NCBI RefSeq assembly: GCF_900172215.1
Contig: NZ_FWFP01000006.1
Location: 186,001 to 250,000, forward strand
Length of the DNA: 64,000 bases
Reading direction: 5' to 3'
Source: Ruegeria meonggei
GTDB lineage: Bacteria > Pseudomonadota > Alphaproteobacteria > Rhodobacterales > Rhodobacteraceae
Shown: positions 1 through 8,460 of the stretch, in pieces
How the letters are laid out: each line of letters starts with the position of its first letter
How positions within the stretch are numbered: position 1 is the stretch's first letter
Program-made: the position numbers and the translations under genes
The notes under the pieces: generated by a model
Told to the model about the DNA's origin: nothing
What the model saw: the letters and a program-made list of their open reading frames with translations, nothing else
Databases searched by the model: none

Positions 1-339
1 CAAGGTATCATCCGCAGACAGGCGCGCGTCATAGCTGGCCTCGGCCTGCGCTGCACCGCCGGCGTTGTGATAGGCGCGGTCATGGATAACGCAGCAGCCC
101 TCCCACGGGGGATGGGCATCATAGAGCGCTCGGAATTTTGGGAAGGTCCTGGCTACAAAACGCCAGCTGGAAGACAGACCACCTGAACACCCGTCCGTTT
201 CGAAAGGGATCAACCCGGCATCCCCCTGCTGTGCGAACAGGGCGCGATGGGCGGGCAACTCGATCCCGCGCAGAAAGTCCTGTGCGGTGGCCGGGGTGGC
301 CAGCAGTGCCAGAGCGAGGATCAGCTCAGGGGCTTTCAT
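1..339 (-). CDS. Secreted phospholipase A2-like protein (C-terminus beyond window)
   Basis: The reading frame starts at the ATG complementary to 337-339 and runs off the left edge, leaving 113 residues. Residues 1-20 look like a cleavable signal peptide (hydrophobic core, then TPATAQ), so export to the periplasm or outside is likely. Residues 82-87 read CCVIHD, which matches the CCxxHD catalytic motif of phospholipase A2-fold proteins, and Cys51 could pair with one of these cysteines. The calcium-loop consensus is not clear. The start overlaps the stop of the glycerophosphodiesterase gene by 14 bases, suggesting co-expression; both would act on phospholipids or their breakdown products. The assignment rests on one motif in a truncated protein. 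Confidence 0.6.
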   Translation of the reverse strand, partial: MKAPELILALALLATPATAQDFLRGIELPAHRALFAQQGDAGLIPFETDGCSGGLSSSWRFVARTFPKFRALYDAHPPWEGCCVIHDRAYHNAGGAAQAEASYDARLSADDTL

Positions 340-2164
340 CGCGCATCGCCTGTGTGTCGATCGACATGCCAAAGGTGGTCGCCAGCCACAGCAACAATCG
401 TTCCGCCGGGCCCATTTCGGCGCGCACCCGCAGCACTTCGTTGGCCTTTGCCGGGCGGTCGGTGATCAACCCGTCCACCCCCATCGACGCCATCGCCGAC
501 ATTTGCAGCGGATCATTCACCGTCCAGACATAGATATCCTTGCCCGCTGCCTGAACCGAACGCACCAGCCCCGGCGTCGCCATTGCCGCGTTGACGGCGA
601 TAAAGTCGCCTTCCAGCCCGGACAGGTCACCCACCGCCGTTGCGGCAAGAACCCCGGCGCGCCAATCGGGACGCAGCGTTTTCATCTTTTGCACCGCCGG
701 GTATTTCAGCGACATGGTGGCGATGTCGTCCTGCATGCCGAACTCTTCAACCAGCGCGATCACGCGGTTCTCCAGATCTACGTCATGGCCATAGTATTTC
801 AACTCGATGATGACCTTGGCCTTGCCCTTGGCCGCCGCCAACACGTCGCGCAGTGTCGGGGTGCGTTCGTCACCATATTCAGGACCGTACCAGCTGCCGA
901 TATCAATCCCGGCTACGTCTTCCATGGTGGCGTCCCAGACCTTGAGGTTCACACCCGCCAATTTCATGAAGTCGCTGTCATGGGCGACAATCACCACGTC
1001 ATCAGCCGTTTCCTGTACGTCGATTTCGACCCAGTCGGCTCCGTCTTCGATGGCCTTAAGCACTGACGCCATGGTGTTTTCCGGACGCAGCGCAGCGGCC
1101 CCTCGGTGACCTATGACCTCGGCCCGGTCCGGCGCCTGTACCCGCTCCAGCAAGGTTTGCCCGAACCACAAACCAACCAGCACAGCCACGGCAGCAGCGC
1201 TTACGACGGCGAAAACCGGTATGCGGAGACTACGCGGTTCGGGATGCGGTGGCTCTTCGGTCCTGATCTCAAAGAAACCATCCAGCACCACCGCTAGCGC
1301 GCCCAGCGCCGTGGCGGCCAGTACCAACCCGGCCAGAGACCACACTGCCGCAACCAACAGGCTGTAGGTCAATGCCAGACGCAAGTGACTGGCACCCTGA
1401 AGCGGCACCATCGCAAACAATAGCCCCGCAACCCACGCGATCAGGGCGGCGATGACAAAACGCACCCCCAGCCAGAGCGCCAGTTCGATCTTGAGGCGTC
1501 CGCGTTTGCCCTCCATCCGGCTGGTGCTGATACCAAACGCATGCGCCGGGTGAACCGTTTCGAACAACACCAGATGCAGAGACAGCGCCCAGGCTGACAA
1601 CCGTCGGATAAGCACCCAGGCCATGGCCAGGCCTATCGCTCCGATCAGCACAACGGCGATCCAGAAAGATGGCGGATGGAAGGTCAGGTAATAGTTGATG
1701 TCATATTCGGTCAGGCACCACCACGCGATCAGCGCTGCGACCGCCGCAAACGGCAGGATCAGCAGCAGAACCCGCAACACAAAGCGCACCGCAAAGCCAA
1801 ACAGCGCAGGCAAGCGCGACAGGATCAGGCCAATCGCCGAACTGCCCGCGCGCCACGGATCGGGTTCCCCCATCCGCAATGATCCGGCCATGACCGAAAA
1901 GACAAACACCTCGGCCAGCAGAAACAAGCTGAGCACGGCAATGGCTGCGACAAAACCTGCGGGCGACAGAATAAAGGCTGCGATGGCCTGATCCGTCAGT
2001 GCGGTCTGATCCGACAGCTTGACCGCCAAATTGACTGTGACAGCAACGCCTGGAGCAATCAGGGCCACCAGCAGCAGACGTACTGCGATGTAGATCGGCA
2101 CAAAGACACGACGGCGCGCCCATGCGCGCCTGTAGGCTGTTGTAACGGCTGAAAAACTGCTCAC
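326..2164 (-). CDS. Glycerophosphodiester phosphodiesterase with N-terminal multi-pass membrane domain
   Basis: The first ~345 residues contain many hydrophobic segments, like the membrane domain found on some bacterial glycerophosphodiesterases. The C-terminal ~260 residues are a GDPD TIM-barrel domain: HRG near residue 353, ENT shortly after, EID near 380 and AHD near 395 are the usual catalytic and metal ligands. It should hydrolyse glycerophosphodiesters to glycerol-3-phosphate and an alcohol at the membrane. I chose the GTG start at 2164 because AGGGGA lies six bases upstream; an in-frame TTG at 2188 has no such site. A perfect 11-bp inverted repeat overlaps this ribosome binding site. 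The phospholipase-like gene follows with an overlap. Confidence 0.85.
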   Translation of the reverse strand: MSSFSAVTTAYRRAWARRRVFVPIYIAVRLLLVALIAPGVAVTVNLAVKLSDQTALTDQAIAAFILSPAGFVAAIAVLSLFLLAEVFVFSVMAGSLRMGEPDPWRAGSSAIGLILSRLPALFGFAVRFVLRVLLLILPFAAVAALIAWWCLTEYDINYYLTFHPPSFWIAVVLIGAIGLAMAWVLIRRLSAWALSLHLVLFETVHPAHAFGISTSRMEGKRGRLKIELALWLGVRFVIAALIAWVAGLLFAMVPLQGASHLRLALTYSLLVAAVWSLAGLVLAATALGALAVVLDGFFEIRTEEPPHPEPRSLRIPVFAVVSAAAVAVLVGLWFGQTLLERVQAPDRAEVIGHRGAAALRPENTMASVLKAIEDGADWVEIDVQETADDVVIVAHDSDFMKLAGVNLKVWDATMEDVAGIDIGSWYGPEYGDERTPTLRDVLAAAKGKAKVIIELKYYGHDVDLENRVIALVEEFGMQDDIATMSLKYPAVQKMKTLRPDWRAGVLAATAVGDLSGLEGDFIAVNAAMATPGLVRSVQAAGKDIYVWTVNDPLQMSAMASMGVDGLITDRPAKANEVLRVRAEMGPAERLLLWLATTFGMSIDTQAMRDESP

Positions 2165-2173
2165 ACGGCATCC

Positions 2174-2198
2174 CCTTGAATGATCCAATCATTCAAGG
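2174..2198 (-). repeat. Inverted repeat overlapping the Shine-Dalgarno of the GDPD gene
   Basis: Arms CCTTGAATGAT (2174-2184) and ATCATTCAAGG (2188-2198) are perfectly complementary around a 3-base centre. On the minus strand the second-transcribed arm runs into the AAGGGGA ribosome binding site of the GTG start at 2164. It could be a repressor operator or an mRNA hairpin that masks the ribosome binding site. Confidence 0.6.
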
Positions 2199-2228
2199 CT
2201 GCGCAGGCGTGAATTGCAAGTCAGGCGA

Positions 2229-2681
2229 TCAGCTTTCTTCCAGATCTGCCGCCAACCGGAATCCGATACGGTTGGCGGGTTTATCCTCGACCGTTTTTGG
2301 CAGCGCGCGCAACATTACGTTCAACTGACTGACATGCTGCACCAGCTGCGTCCGCGCACCGGTCGCGTCCGAGCCATAAAAAGTGATGATATCTGGGTCG
2401 AAGTACCCCATCCCCTCGATCCGCATTACGCCAGCATCGCCTCCAGTGAACCCCATGGCAACTTCCTGATCGCCATCCAGCGTCTTTTCGAAGTTCTGGA
2501 TGTAAAGGATCAACCGCTCATACGCCCATTGTGCCGGGCTTTTTGTTGCAACGGGCTTTTGCAATGGTTCGGGCAATTCTTTGGCGCCAGATTTTGCATT
2601 CGGGTTGGAATGCACTTCATAGCACCGGGGTAGTGCTGCAGATTCTGCAGCCTCGGCCGATGTTTCGATCTGATCCTGCAT
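2229..2681 (-). CDS. Conserved hypothetical protein, possibly DUF6173 family
   Basis: This is a 150-residue soluble protein with no signal peptide or membrane segment. The N-terminal ~45 residues look disordered. The rest contains the segment SPAQWAYERLILYIQNFE and a glycine-rich stretch (GFTGGDAGVMRIEGMGYFDPDI) before a C-terminal conserved-looking block. It resembles, from memory, a small uncharacterised family common in Rhodobacterales (DUF6173), but I cannot confirm this. It starts four bases after the stop of the MBL hydrolase gene with AAGGG upstream, so it is probably translated from the same mRNA as that gene and the acyl-CoA dehydrogenase. No function can be assigned. Confidence 0.7.
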   Translation of the reverse strand: MQDQIETSAEAAESAALPRCYEVHSNPNAKSGAKELPEPLQKPVATKSPAQWAYERLILYIQNFEKTLDGDQEVAMGFTGGDAGVMRIEGMGYFDPDIITFYGSDATGARTQLVQHVSQLNVMLRALPKTVEDKPANRIGFRLAADLEES

Positions 2682-2685
2682 GGCA

Positions 2686-3732
2686 TTACCCTTTGCGCTG
2701 AAACTCCCAAGCCCCGTCCGCGCGGCGCGTTCGGGTCACAGTTCCAATGTGGTAAAGATGGTTCAGATGTGCAACCGCCTCGACCAGAGCCAGCCCGTAT
2801 TCACCGTCGCCGATCTGACGTTTGAACAGCGGCACAAAGCATTCGGCCGCAGTTTTGGGTTGGTCCAGATAGTCCTGCAGACGCGCCAGCGCGCCGTGGT
2901 GATTGTCGATCAGTTGCTTCATCCGCAGTGGCAGGCCAGTAAAGGGCAGCTTGTGCCCGCCCAGCGCCAGTTGATCGGGTCGGGCCAGGGTTTGCAGCCG
3001 CTCACAGGCCTCAAGCCATTCAGCGACCGGATCGGCCAGCGGTTCGGTGACATAAACACCCAGGTTGGGACTGATCGAACTGAGGATCTGGTCCCCTGTG
3101 ATCACCAGATTGTCGTCGCGACTCCAGAAAGTTGCATGCTCAGGGGCGTGGCCGTTGCCCATATGCACGTCCCAGTCGCGCCCGCCCATGCGGATAACAC
3201 TGCCCTGCTTGATTCGGGTAAAGCCCAGCGGCATTGGATAGACCGTGTCGCAGAAATTGAAGGGCCGCTCGGTCATGCGCTTGGCCAGAAACGCCGCGTC
3301 CATCCCGGCGCTGCGGTAATAGTCCAGTGTCTCGGACGGCCAGGTTTCCTGCACGTCCAACTGCAGCATCCGCGCAAACAGCCAGGCCGTGCGCGAGGCC
3401 ACAAGCTCCGCCCCATGTTCAGATTGGAACCAGCCCGCATTGCCGACGTGGTCGGGATGGTGATGGGTCACCACCACCCGGTTGACCGGTTTCCCAGCCA
3501 GAGGACCCGCCAACAACGTGTCCCAAATGCGCCGGGTTTTGTTCGAAGACAGCCCCGTATCGATCAGCGTCCACCCATCGCCGTCGTCCAGCGCATAGAT
3601 GTTGACGTGATCCAGCGCCATGGGCAACGGCAAGCGCATCCACAGAACCCCTTCGGCGATCTCGACCGCTACACCCGATGCCGGAGGCTCGGGCCAAGGG
3701 TAGCGGATCGTCAAAGGGGTGTCTCCGTCCAT
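2686..3732 (-). CDS. MBL-fold metallo-hydrolase with C-terminal winged-helix-like region
   Basis: This 348-residue protein has a metallo-beta-lactamase fold: THHHPDHVG at residues 89-97 supplies the HxHxDH metal ligands, and a later GNGHAPEH and SGDQ-like GDQ segment fit the remaining ligands. The last ~70 residues look like the small helical/winged domain of LACTB2-type members. It is probably a hydrolase of thioesters or related metabolites, with the substrate unknown. Its ATG shares one base with the TAA stop of the acyl-CoA dehydrogenase gene (TAATG), indicating translational coupling and a shared role in acyl-CoA or organosulfur degradation by inference. Confidence 0.85.
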   Translation of the reverse strand: MDGDTPLTIRYPWPEPPASGVAVEIAEGVLWMRLPLPMALDHVNIYALDDGDGWTLIDTGLSSNKTRRIWDTLLAGPLAGKPVNRVVVTHHHPDHVGNAGWFQSEHGAELVASRTAWLFARMLQLDVQETWPSETLDYYRSAGMDAAFLAKRMTERPFNFCDTVYPMPLGFTRIKQGSVIRMGGRDWDVHMGNGHAPEHATFWSRDDNLVITGDQILSSISPNLGVYVTEPLADPVAEWLEACERLQTLARPDQLALGGHKLPFTGLPLRMKQLIDNHHGALARLQDYLDQPKTAAECFVPLFKRQIGDGEYGLALVEAVAHLNHLYHIGTVTRTRRADGAWEFQRKG

Positions 3733-5435
3733 TACGCCGCCAGTTCCTCGGCGCTAAGGGCATAGACATCGTCCGCCCCGTTCTGCGCCTGCACCAAGAG
3801 ACCGGCATATTCCGGCAGCAGCGCGTTGATGTAAAACCGCGCCAGTTTGAACCGGGGGCCGTCGGTTTCCGCCAACGCCGCCTTCAGGTGGAAATGCGCG
3901 CCCAGAACGCGGGCAAAGGCATTCAGGTAAGGTACAGCGCCTGCGAAACGGACATTCATGTCGCCCTGCGCTACAATCCACTCGGTGGTTTCACGCAGGC
4001 TTTCGGTGGCTTCCCAGACTGGTCCGGCCAGATCCGGCAGGGTTGCACGAGCCTTTTCAGCGTGATCCTCGATCTCGTCCAGCAGACGCGCGGCGGCTTC
4101 GCCACCATCCATCATCTTGCGCGCCACCAGATCCATGGCCTGAATGCCGTTGGTGCCTTCGTAGATCGCGGTCACGCGGACATCGCGATAATACTGGGCC
4201 GCGCCGGTTTCTTCGATAAAGCCCATGCCACCGTGGACCTGAACACCGGTCTCGGACACGCGCATGCCGGTCTCGGTGCCGAACGCCTTGCCAATCGGGG
4301 TCAGCAGCGCGGCACGTGCCACCCATTCAGGGTCACCCGTGGCGGTCGCCATGTCGATGGCCGCCGCATTTGCCAGCATGATCGCACGGGCCGCGAAGGT
4401 GTCGGCGCGCATGCTCATCAGCATCCGGCGCACATCGGCATGGTCGATGATCGTGCCAGAAGGCGTCTTGCCCTGTTTCCGCTCAAGCGCATAGGCCAAC
4501 GCGTGCTGATAGGCGCCTTCGGCCGCGCCGACGCCCTGACCGCCCACACCCAGACGGGCGTTGTTCATCATGGTGAACATCGCAGCCATGCCGCCATGTT
4601 CCTTGCCCACAAGCCAACCCTTGGCCCCGTCATACTGCATCACACAGGTCGGAGAACCATGCAGACCCATCTTATGTTCCAGCGAGACGACCTTGAGATC
4701 GTTGGCCACGCCGGGATTTCCATTTTCATCCGGCAGGTACTTGGGCACCAGAAACAGCGAAATCCCTTTGGTTCCCGGCACCGCTCCGGGCAGGCGCGCC
4801 AGTACCAGATGGCAGATGTTTTCGGCGAAATCGTTATCGCCCCACGAGATATAGATCTTTTGGCCGGACACCGCATAGGTGCCGTCGCCATTGGGTTCCG
4901 CCTTTGAGGTCAGCGCGCCCACATCCGATCCGGCCTGCGGTTCGGTAAGGTTCATGGTGCCCGACCACTCACCCGCCATCATCTTGGGCAGGTACAGCGC
5001 CTTCAACTCATCACTGGCATGGTGTTCTAGCGCCTCGATCTGGCCCTGCGTCATCAGCGGAGCCAGTTGCAGCGACAGGCAGGCGGCCGACATCATCTCG
5101 TTCACCGCGGTGGTCAGGGTCATCGGCAGACCCATGCCGCCATATTCCGGATTGCCGCTCATCCCGATCCAGCCCCCTTCGGCAATCGCTTTCCAGCCGT
5201 CGCCATACCCGGGTGAGGTGCGCAGTACGCCGTTTTCCAGACGCGCGGGCTCCAGATCACCGGGGCGCTGCAAAGGGGCCATCACCTCTTCGCACATTTT
5301 GCCGGCCTCATTCAGGATCGCGCTGACGACGTCTTCGCTGGCGTCTGCGAATTTCTCGGTCGCCGCGATCTGATCAAAGCCGACCACGTGACGGAACAAA
5401 AGTTCATAGTCGGAAATTGGCGCACGGTAAGGCAT
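3732..5435 (-). CDS. Acyl-CoA dehydrogenase, DmdC-like large type
   Basis: This is a 567-residue FAD enzyme of the long acyl-CoA dehydrogenase type, which carries an extra C-terminal domain (normal members are ~380 residues). The flavin-binding segment MNLTEPQAGSDVG and the catalytic-glutamate region YEGTNGIQA are both present. Length and sequence style match 3-methylmercaptopropionyl-CoA dehydrogenases (DmdC) of the marine DMSP demethylation pathway, but general fatty acyl-CoA dehydrogenases of the same subfamily cannot be excluded. The start MPYRAP is preceded by AGGGGA; a longer upstream frame lacks support. It heads an operon with the MBL hydrolase and DUF protein. Confidence 0.88.
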   Translation of the reverse strand: MPYRAPISDYELLFRHVVGFDQIAATEKFADASEDVVSAILNEAGKMCEEVMAPLQRPGDLEPARLENGVLRTSPGYGDGWKAIAEGGWIGMSGNPEYGGMGLPMTLTTAVNEMMSAACLSLQLAPLMTQGQIEALEHHASDELKALYLPKMMAGEWSGTMNLTEPQAGSDVGALTSKAEPNGDGTYAVSGQKIYISWGDNDFAENICHLVLARLPGAVPGTKGISLFLVPKYLPDENGNPGVANDLKVVSLEHKMGLHGSPTCVMQYDGAKGWLVGKEHGGMAAMFTMMNNARLGVGGQGVGAAEGAYQHALAYALERKQGKTPSGTIIDHADVRRMLMSMRADTFAARAIMLANAAAIDMATATGDPEWVARAALLTPIGKAFGTETGMRVSETGVQVHGGMGFIEETGAAQYYRDVRVTAIYEGTNGIQAMDLVARKMMDGGEAAARLLDEIEDHAEKARATLPDLAGPVWEATESLRETTEWIVAQGDMNVRFAGAVPYLNAFARVLGAHFHLKAALAETDGPRFKLARFYINALLPEYAGLLVQAQNGADDVYALSAEELAA

Positions 5436-5572
5436 GGGTTCCCCTAGGGTTGTCTGTTTGGTTTTTCGCCGGTGGGGTTGGAAAATACAATACCCACCTC
5501 TATGCATGCTTGATTACTCAATTAACTAGTCAGCCCAATGGTACAAGCAATCAAAACGCGGCGTCACCTCAG

Positions 5573-6523
5573 ATGATCTTAAATGGCACCTTGGATTTGG
5601 CCGCTGATCCGGGCGGAATCGCGAAGGCCGCGGATTTCCTGCGGCAGGGCCTGCTGGTCGCCTTCGCCACCGAAACCGTCTATGGCCTGGGCGGCGATGC
5701 CCGCAACAGCGATGCGGTAGCCGGGATTTACCACGCCAAGGGTCGGCCCAGCTTTAACCCGCTGATCGCTCATGTCGCCTCGGTCGAAGCAGCACAACGG
5801 TTCGTCGAATGGTCCGACCGGGCCGAGGCGCTGGCCGCAGCCTTTTGGCCCGGACCTTTGACCCTGGTGCTGCCATTGCGGGCCAATCATAGCATCTCAC
5901 CACTTGTTACGGCAGGGCTGGATACGCTGGCCGTTCGGGTGCCCGCCCATGGGACGGCGCGTGCCCTGCTGACGGCGTTTGACGGGCCGGTGGCGGCCCC
6001 CTCGGCCAATCCATCAGGTCAGATCAGCCCGACAACCGCAGCGCACGTTCGTGCCGGTCTGGACGGGCGTATAGCCGCCATCCTGGATGACGGTCCCTGC
6101 GGTGTGGGGTTGGAATCCACCATCGTCGGACTGGCGGGCGAGCCCGCGCTGCTGCGCCCCGGTGGTGTGGCGCTGGAACAGATCGAGACGGTTCTGGACG
6201 CACAGCTGCACCTCCACCAGGCCAGCGACATGCTGACCGCGCCGGGGCAGCTGCAATCCCACTACGCCCCGGACGCACCAGTGCGATTGAACGCGGGAAC
6301 CCCGCAGGGCGATGAGGTTTTGTTGGGCTTCGGCCAAGTCAGCTGCGACCTGAACCTTTCAGAGGACGGAAACCTGACCGAGGCTGCGGCGAACCTGTTT
6401 TCCGCTTTACACAGGGTCAACAGCATGGGCCGTCCAATTGCCGTGTCACCGATTCCGGATCATGGGTTGGGCGCTGCGATAAATGACCGCCTGCGCCGTG
6501 CAGCCGCGCCGCGTGACAGCTGA
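5573..6523 (+). CDS. L-threonylcarbamoyladenylate synthase (Sua5/YrdC/YwlC)
   Basis: This 316-residue protein makes threonylcarbamoyl-AMP from threonine, bicarbonate and ATP, the first step of the t6A37 modification of ANN-decoding tRNAs in the cytoplasm. The N-terminal ~200 residues are the YrdC domain (ETVYGLGGDA, KGRPSFNPL, FWPGPLTLVL, APSANPSG), and a C-terminal Sua5 domain follows. The length is typical of two-domain Sua5 rather than single-domain TsaC. The start at 5573 (MILNGT) gives the usual family length; the open frame extends upstream but that part has no homology character. It is divergent from the acyl-CoA dehydrogenase across 137 bases. Confidence 0.9.
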   Translation: MILNGTLDLAADPGGIAKAADFLRQGLLVAFATETVYGLGGDARNSDAVAGIYHAKGRPSFNPLIAHVASVEAAQRFVEWSDRAEALAAAFWPGPLTLVLPLRANHSISPLVTAGLDTLAVRVPAHGTARALLTAFDGPVAAPSANPSGQISPTTAAHVRAGLDGRIAAILDDGPCGVGLESTIVGLAGEPALLRPGGVALEQIETVLDAQLHLHQASDMLTAPGQLQSHYAPDAPVRLNAGTPQGDEVLLGFGQVSCDLNLSEDGNLTEAAANLFSALHRVNSMGRPIAVSPIPDHGLGAAINDRLRRAAAPRDS

Positions 6524-7078
6524 TCAGGCGCGCCCGGCGCTGGCCGACAGGGTCAGCGGATCGACACCCAGCGTTGCCAGCGCAGCCGCCCACTTTTCGT
6601 CATCAGGCACGTCATACACCAGTTTCTGAGTGGCCTCGGTCGTCAACCAACCGTTCATGGCGATCTCGTCCTCAAGCTGATCGGGACCCCAGCCGGAATA
6701 ACCCAGCGCCAGCGTCGAATTCAATGGCCCCCGCCCCGAGGCCAAATCCTCGAGCACGTCCAGCGTTGCGGTCATACTGAAATCGTTTGAGATTTGCATC
6801 GAATGCAGGTTGGCCTCGTAATCGGCGCTGTGCAGAACAAAGCCGCGCGACATCTCGACCGGGCCACCAAAATGGACCAGACGTTCGCCGACAACAGGAA
6901 TGCGGCAAGCAATGTTCAACTGACCCAGCAGGGTTTTGATCCGCAAATCAGACGGTTTGTTGATGATCAGACCCATCGCCCCGTCATCCCCGTGGCTGCA
7001 CATGAAAACCACCGAATGATCAAAGCGCGGATCCCCCATACCGGGCATCGCAATCAACAGTTTTCCGGTAAGGTCCAT
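6524..7078 (-). CDS. YqgE/AlgH family protein (UPF0301)
   Basis: This 184-residue protein has the family hallmarks LIAMPGMGDPRFDHSVVFMCSH near the N-terminus, GAMGLIINKP, and ALGYSGWGPDQLEDEI toward the C-terminus. The family is widespread in proteobacteria, is cytoplasmic and has no established biochemical activity. It is convergent with the Sua5 gene, whose stop codon is immediately adjacent, and divergent from the DsbD-like gene. Confidence 0.9.
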   Translation of the reverse strand: MDLTGKLLIAMPGMGDPRFDHSVVFMCSHGDDGAMGLIINKPSDLRIKTLLGQLNIACRIPVVGERLVHFGGPVEMSRGFVLHSADYEANLHSMQISNDFSMTATLDVLEDLASGRGPLNSTLALGYSGWGPDQLEDEIAMNGWLTTEATQKLVYDVPDDEKWAAALATLGVDPLTLSASAGRA

Positions 7079-7223
7079 GAGCCGTCATCTCTTGCAAAGC
7101 ACAGTGCAACAATGACCCTTGGGTACAGCAATTGGCAAGGGATCAGCGCATATTTCCGCAGATTTCATTCGGGTGACCGGAACGTGACTTGGAATCGCGG
7201 GTCAGACCGCGCATTTATAGGGG

Positions 7224-8036
7224 ATGAAGCATTATGTCTCCTCTGTCTTAGTCGCCCTGACCGCCAGCCTGCCGCTGGCCGCCCCTGCCTCTGCGCAAGG
7301 CGTGGACGGGGTAGTTCAGTTGGATATCCTTGACGGCGGCCGGACAGCCAATGGCACGTATTTGGGCGCACTACGACTGACCCTGAAAGACGGCTGGAAG
7401 ACCTATTGGCGCGCACCCGGCGATACGGGTATCCCACCGGAGTTCGACTGGAAAGGCTCGGACAATGTGGGCGACGTCGCGATCACTTGGCCTGCGCCGA
7501 GTGTTTTTGTACAAAACGGTCTGCAATCCATCGGCTACACGGATCAACTGGTTCTGCCGGTGGAAATCACGCCCCGCAACCCGGCCAAGCCGGTGCGGTT
7601 ACGCGGCGATATGGATCTGGGGGTCTGCAAGGATGTCTGCATTCCGGAACGGCTGAAATTTGACCACACGCTGGACGCCGAGGCCGGACGCAACCCGGCT
7701 ATTGCTGCGGCCCTGGCGCAGCGGCCTTTTTCTGCGAAAGAGGCCCGCGTCAGCTCCGCCAGTTGCCATCTGACCCCGACCTCGGACGGTATGCAGATCG
7801 AAGCCCGCGTGACCATGCCCTCGGCCGGAGGGAATGAAATTGCGATCATCGAACCGGGCAACCCGGCGCTGTGGGCCTCGCAGCCCGAAACCCGGCGACA
7901 GGGCGGCGCTCTGGTGGCCACTGCCGAGGTGATCAATGCCACAGGCGGCCCCTTTGCGCTGGATCGGTCCGAGATCCGGATCACGGTGTTGGGTGCCAAT
8001 CACGCAGTGGATATCCGAGGGTGCAGCGCTGGCTGA
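7224..8036 (+). CDS. Stand-alone DsbD N-terminal (alpha) domain protein, periplasmic
   Basis: This 270-residue protein has a signal peptide (cleavage near APASAQ at residues 20-25) and an immunoglobulin-like DsbD-alpha domain. WKTYWRAPGDTGIPPEF and a CKDVCIPE motif supply the redox cysteine pair. It lacks the eight-helix membrane domain and C-terminal thioredoxin domain of full DsbD. It probably passes electrons to periplasmic disulfide substrates, or is a partner of a separate CcdA-like protein encoded elsewhere; neither can be seen here. The Nudix gene starts four bases after its stop, so the two are likely co-transcribed. Confidence 0.82.
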   Translation: MKHYVSSVLVALTASLPLAAPASAQGVDGVVQLDILDGGRTANGTYLGALRLTLKDGWKTYWRAPGDTGIPPEFDWKGSDNVGDVAITWPAPSVFVQNGLQSIGYTDQLVLPVEITPRNPAKPVRLRGDMDLGVCKDVCIPERLKFDHTLDAEAGRNPAIAAALAQRPFSAKEARVSSASCHLTPTSDGMQIEARVTMPSAGGNEIAIIEPGNPALWASQPETRRQGGALVATAEVINATGGPFALDRSEIRITVLGANHAVDIRGCSAG

Positions 8037-8040
8037 CCCA

Positions 8041-8460
8041 ATGGCACAAACCCCGAAAATCGGCGCTTTGGCCGTTGTCCTCCATGAGGATCGTGTGCTG
8101 CTGGTGCAGCGCAGCAAGCAACCCGATGCCGGGTTGTGGGGGTTTCCCGGCGGGCATTTGGAATGGGGCGAAACCGTTCTGCAGGCCGCCCAGAGAGAGC
8201 TGTGGGAAGAAACCTCGATCCTGGCCGAGCCGCAGGTTTATCTGGACAATCTCGACCTGCTACGGCGTGACGATCAGGGCATTGTGCTGTCGCATTACCT
8301 GTTAGTGGGCGTTGCGTGTCAGTACCGATCAGGTGAGCCGCTAGCTGGGGACGATGCGCTGGATGCCCGCTGGTTCCCGATCAAGCAGATACGCCAGGGC
8401 GAGTTGGACATGAGCGACCGGGTTGTCGATCTTTTGGAAACAGCCTTGCGCCGCGGTTAA
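8041..8460 (+). CDS. Nudix hydrolase
   Basis: This 139-residue cytoplasmic pyrophosphatase acts on nucleoside-diphosphate-linked substrates; the substrate is unknown. The Nudix box lies near residues 39-62 (GHLEWGE, then RELWEE) and keeps the catalytic glutamates. The penultimate glycine of the consensus is serine (RELWEETSI). The start at 8041 is four bases after the DsbD-like stop. The final four bases overlap the 3' end of the oppositely oriented RND permease gene. Confidence 0.88.
   Translation: MAQTPKIGALAVVLHEDRVLLVQRSKQPDAGLWGFPGGHLEWGETVLQAAQRELWEETSILAEPQVYLDNLDLLRRDDQGIVLSHYLLVGVACQYRSGEPLAGDDALDARWFPIKQIRQGELDMSDRVVDLLETALRRG

Noticed and set aside
2680..4907. Two long plus-strand frames (361 and 409 codons)
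   Set aside because: They lie opposite the MBL hydrolase and acyl-CoA dehydrogenase, which have clear motifs. The plus frames show no domain and only shadow composition.
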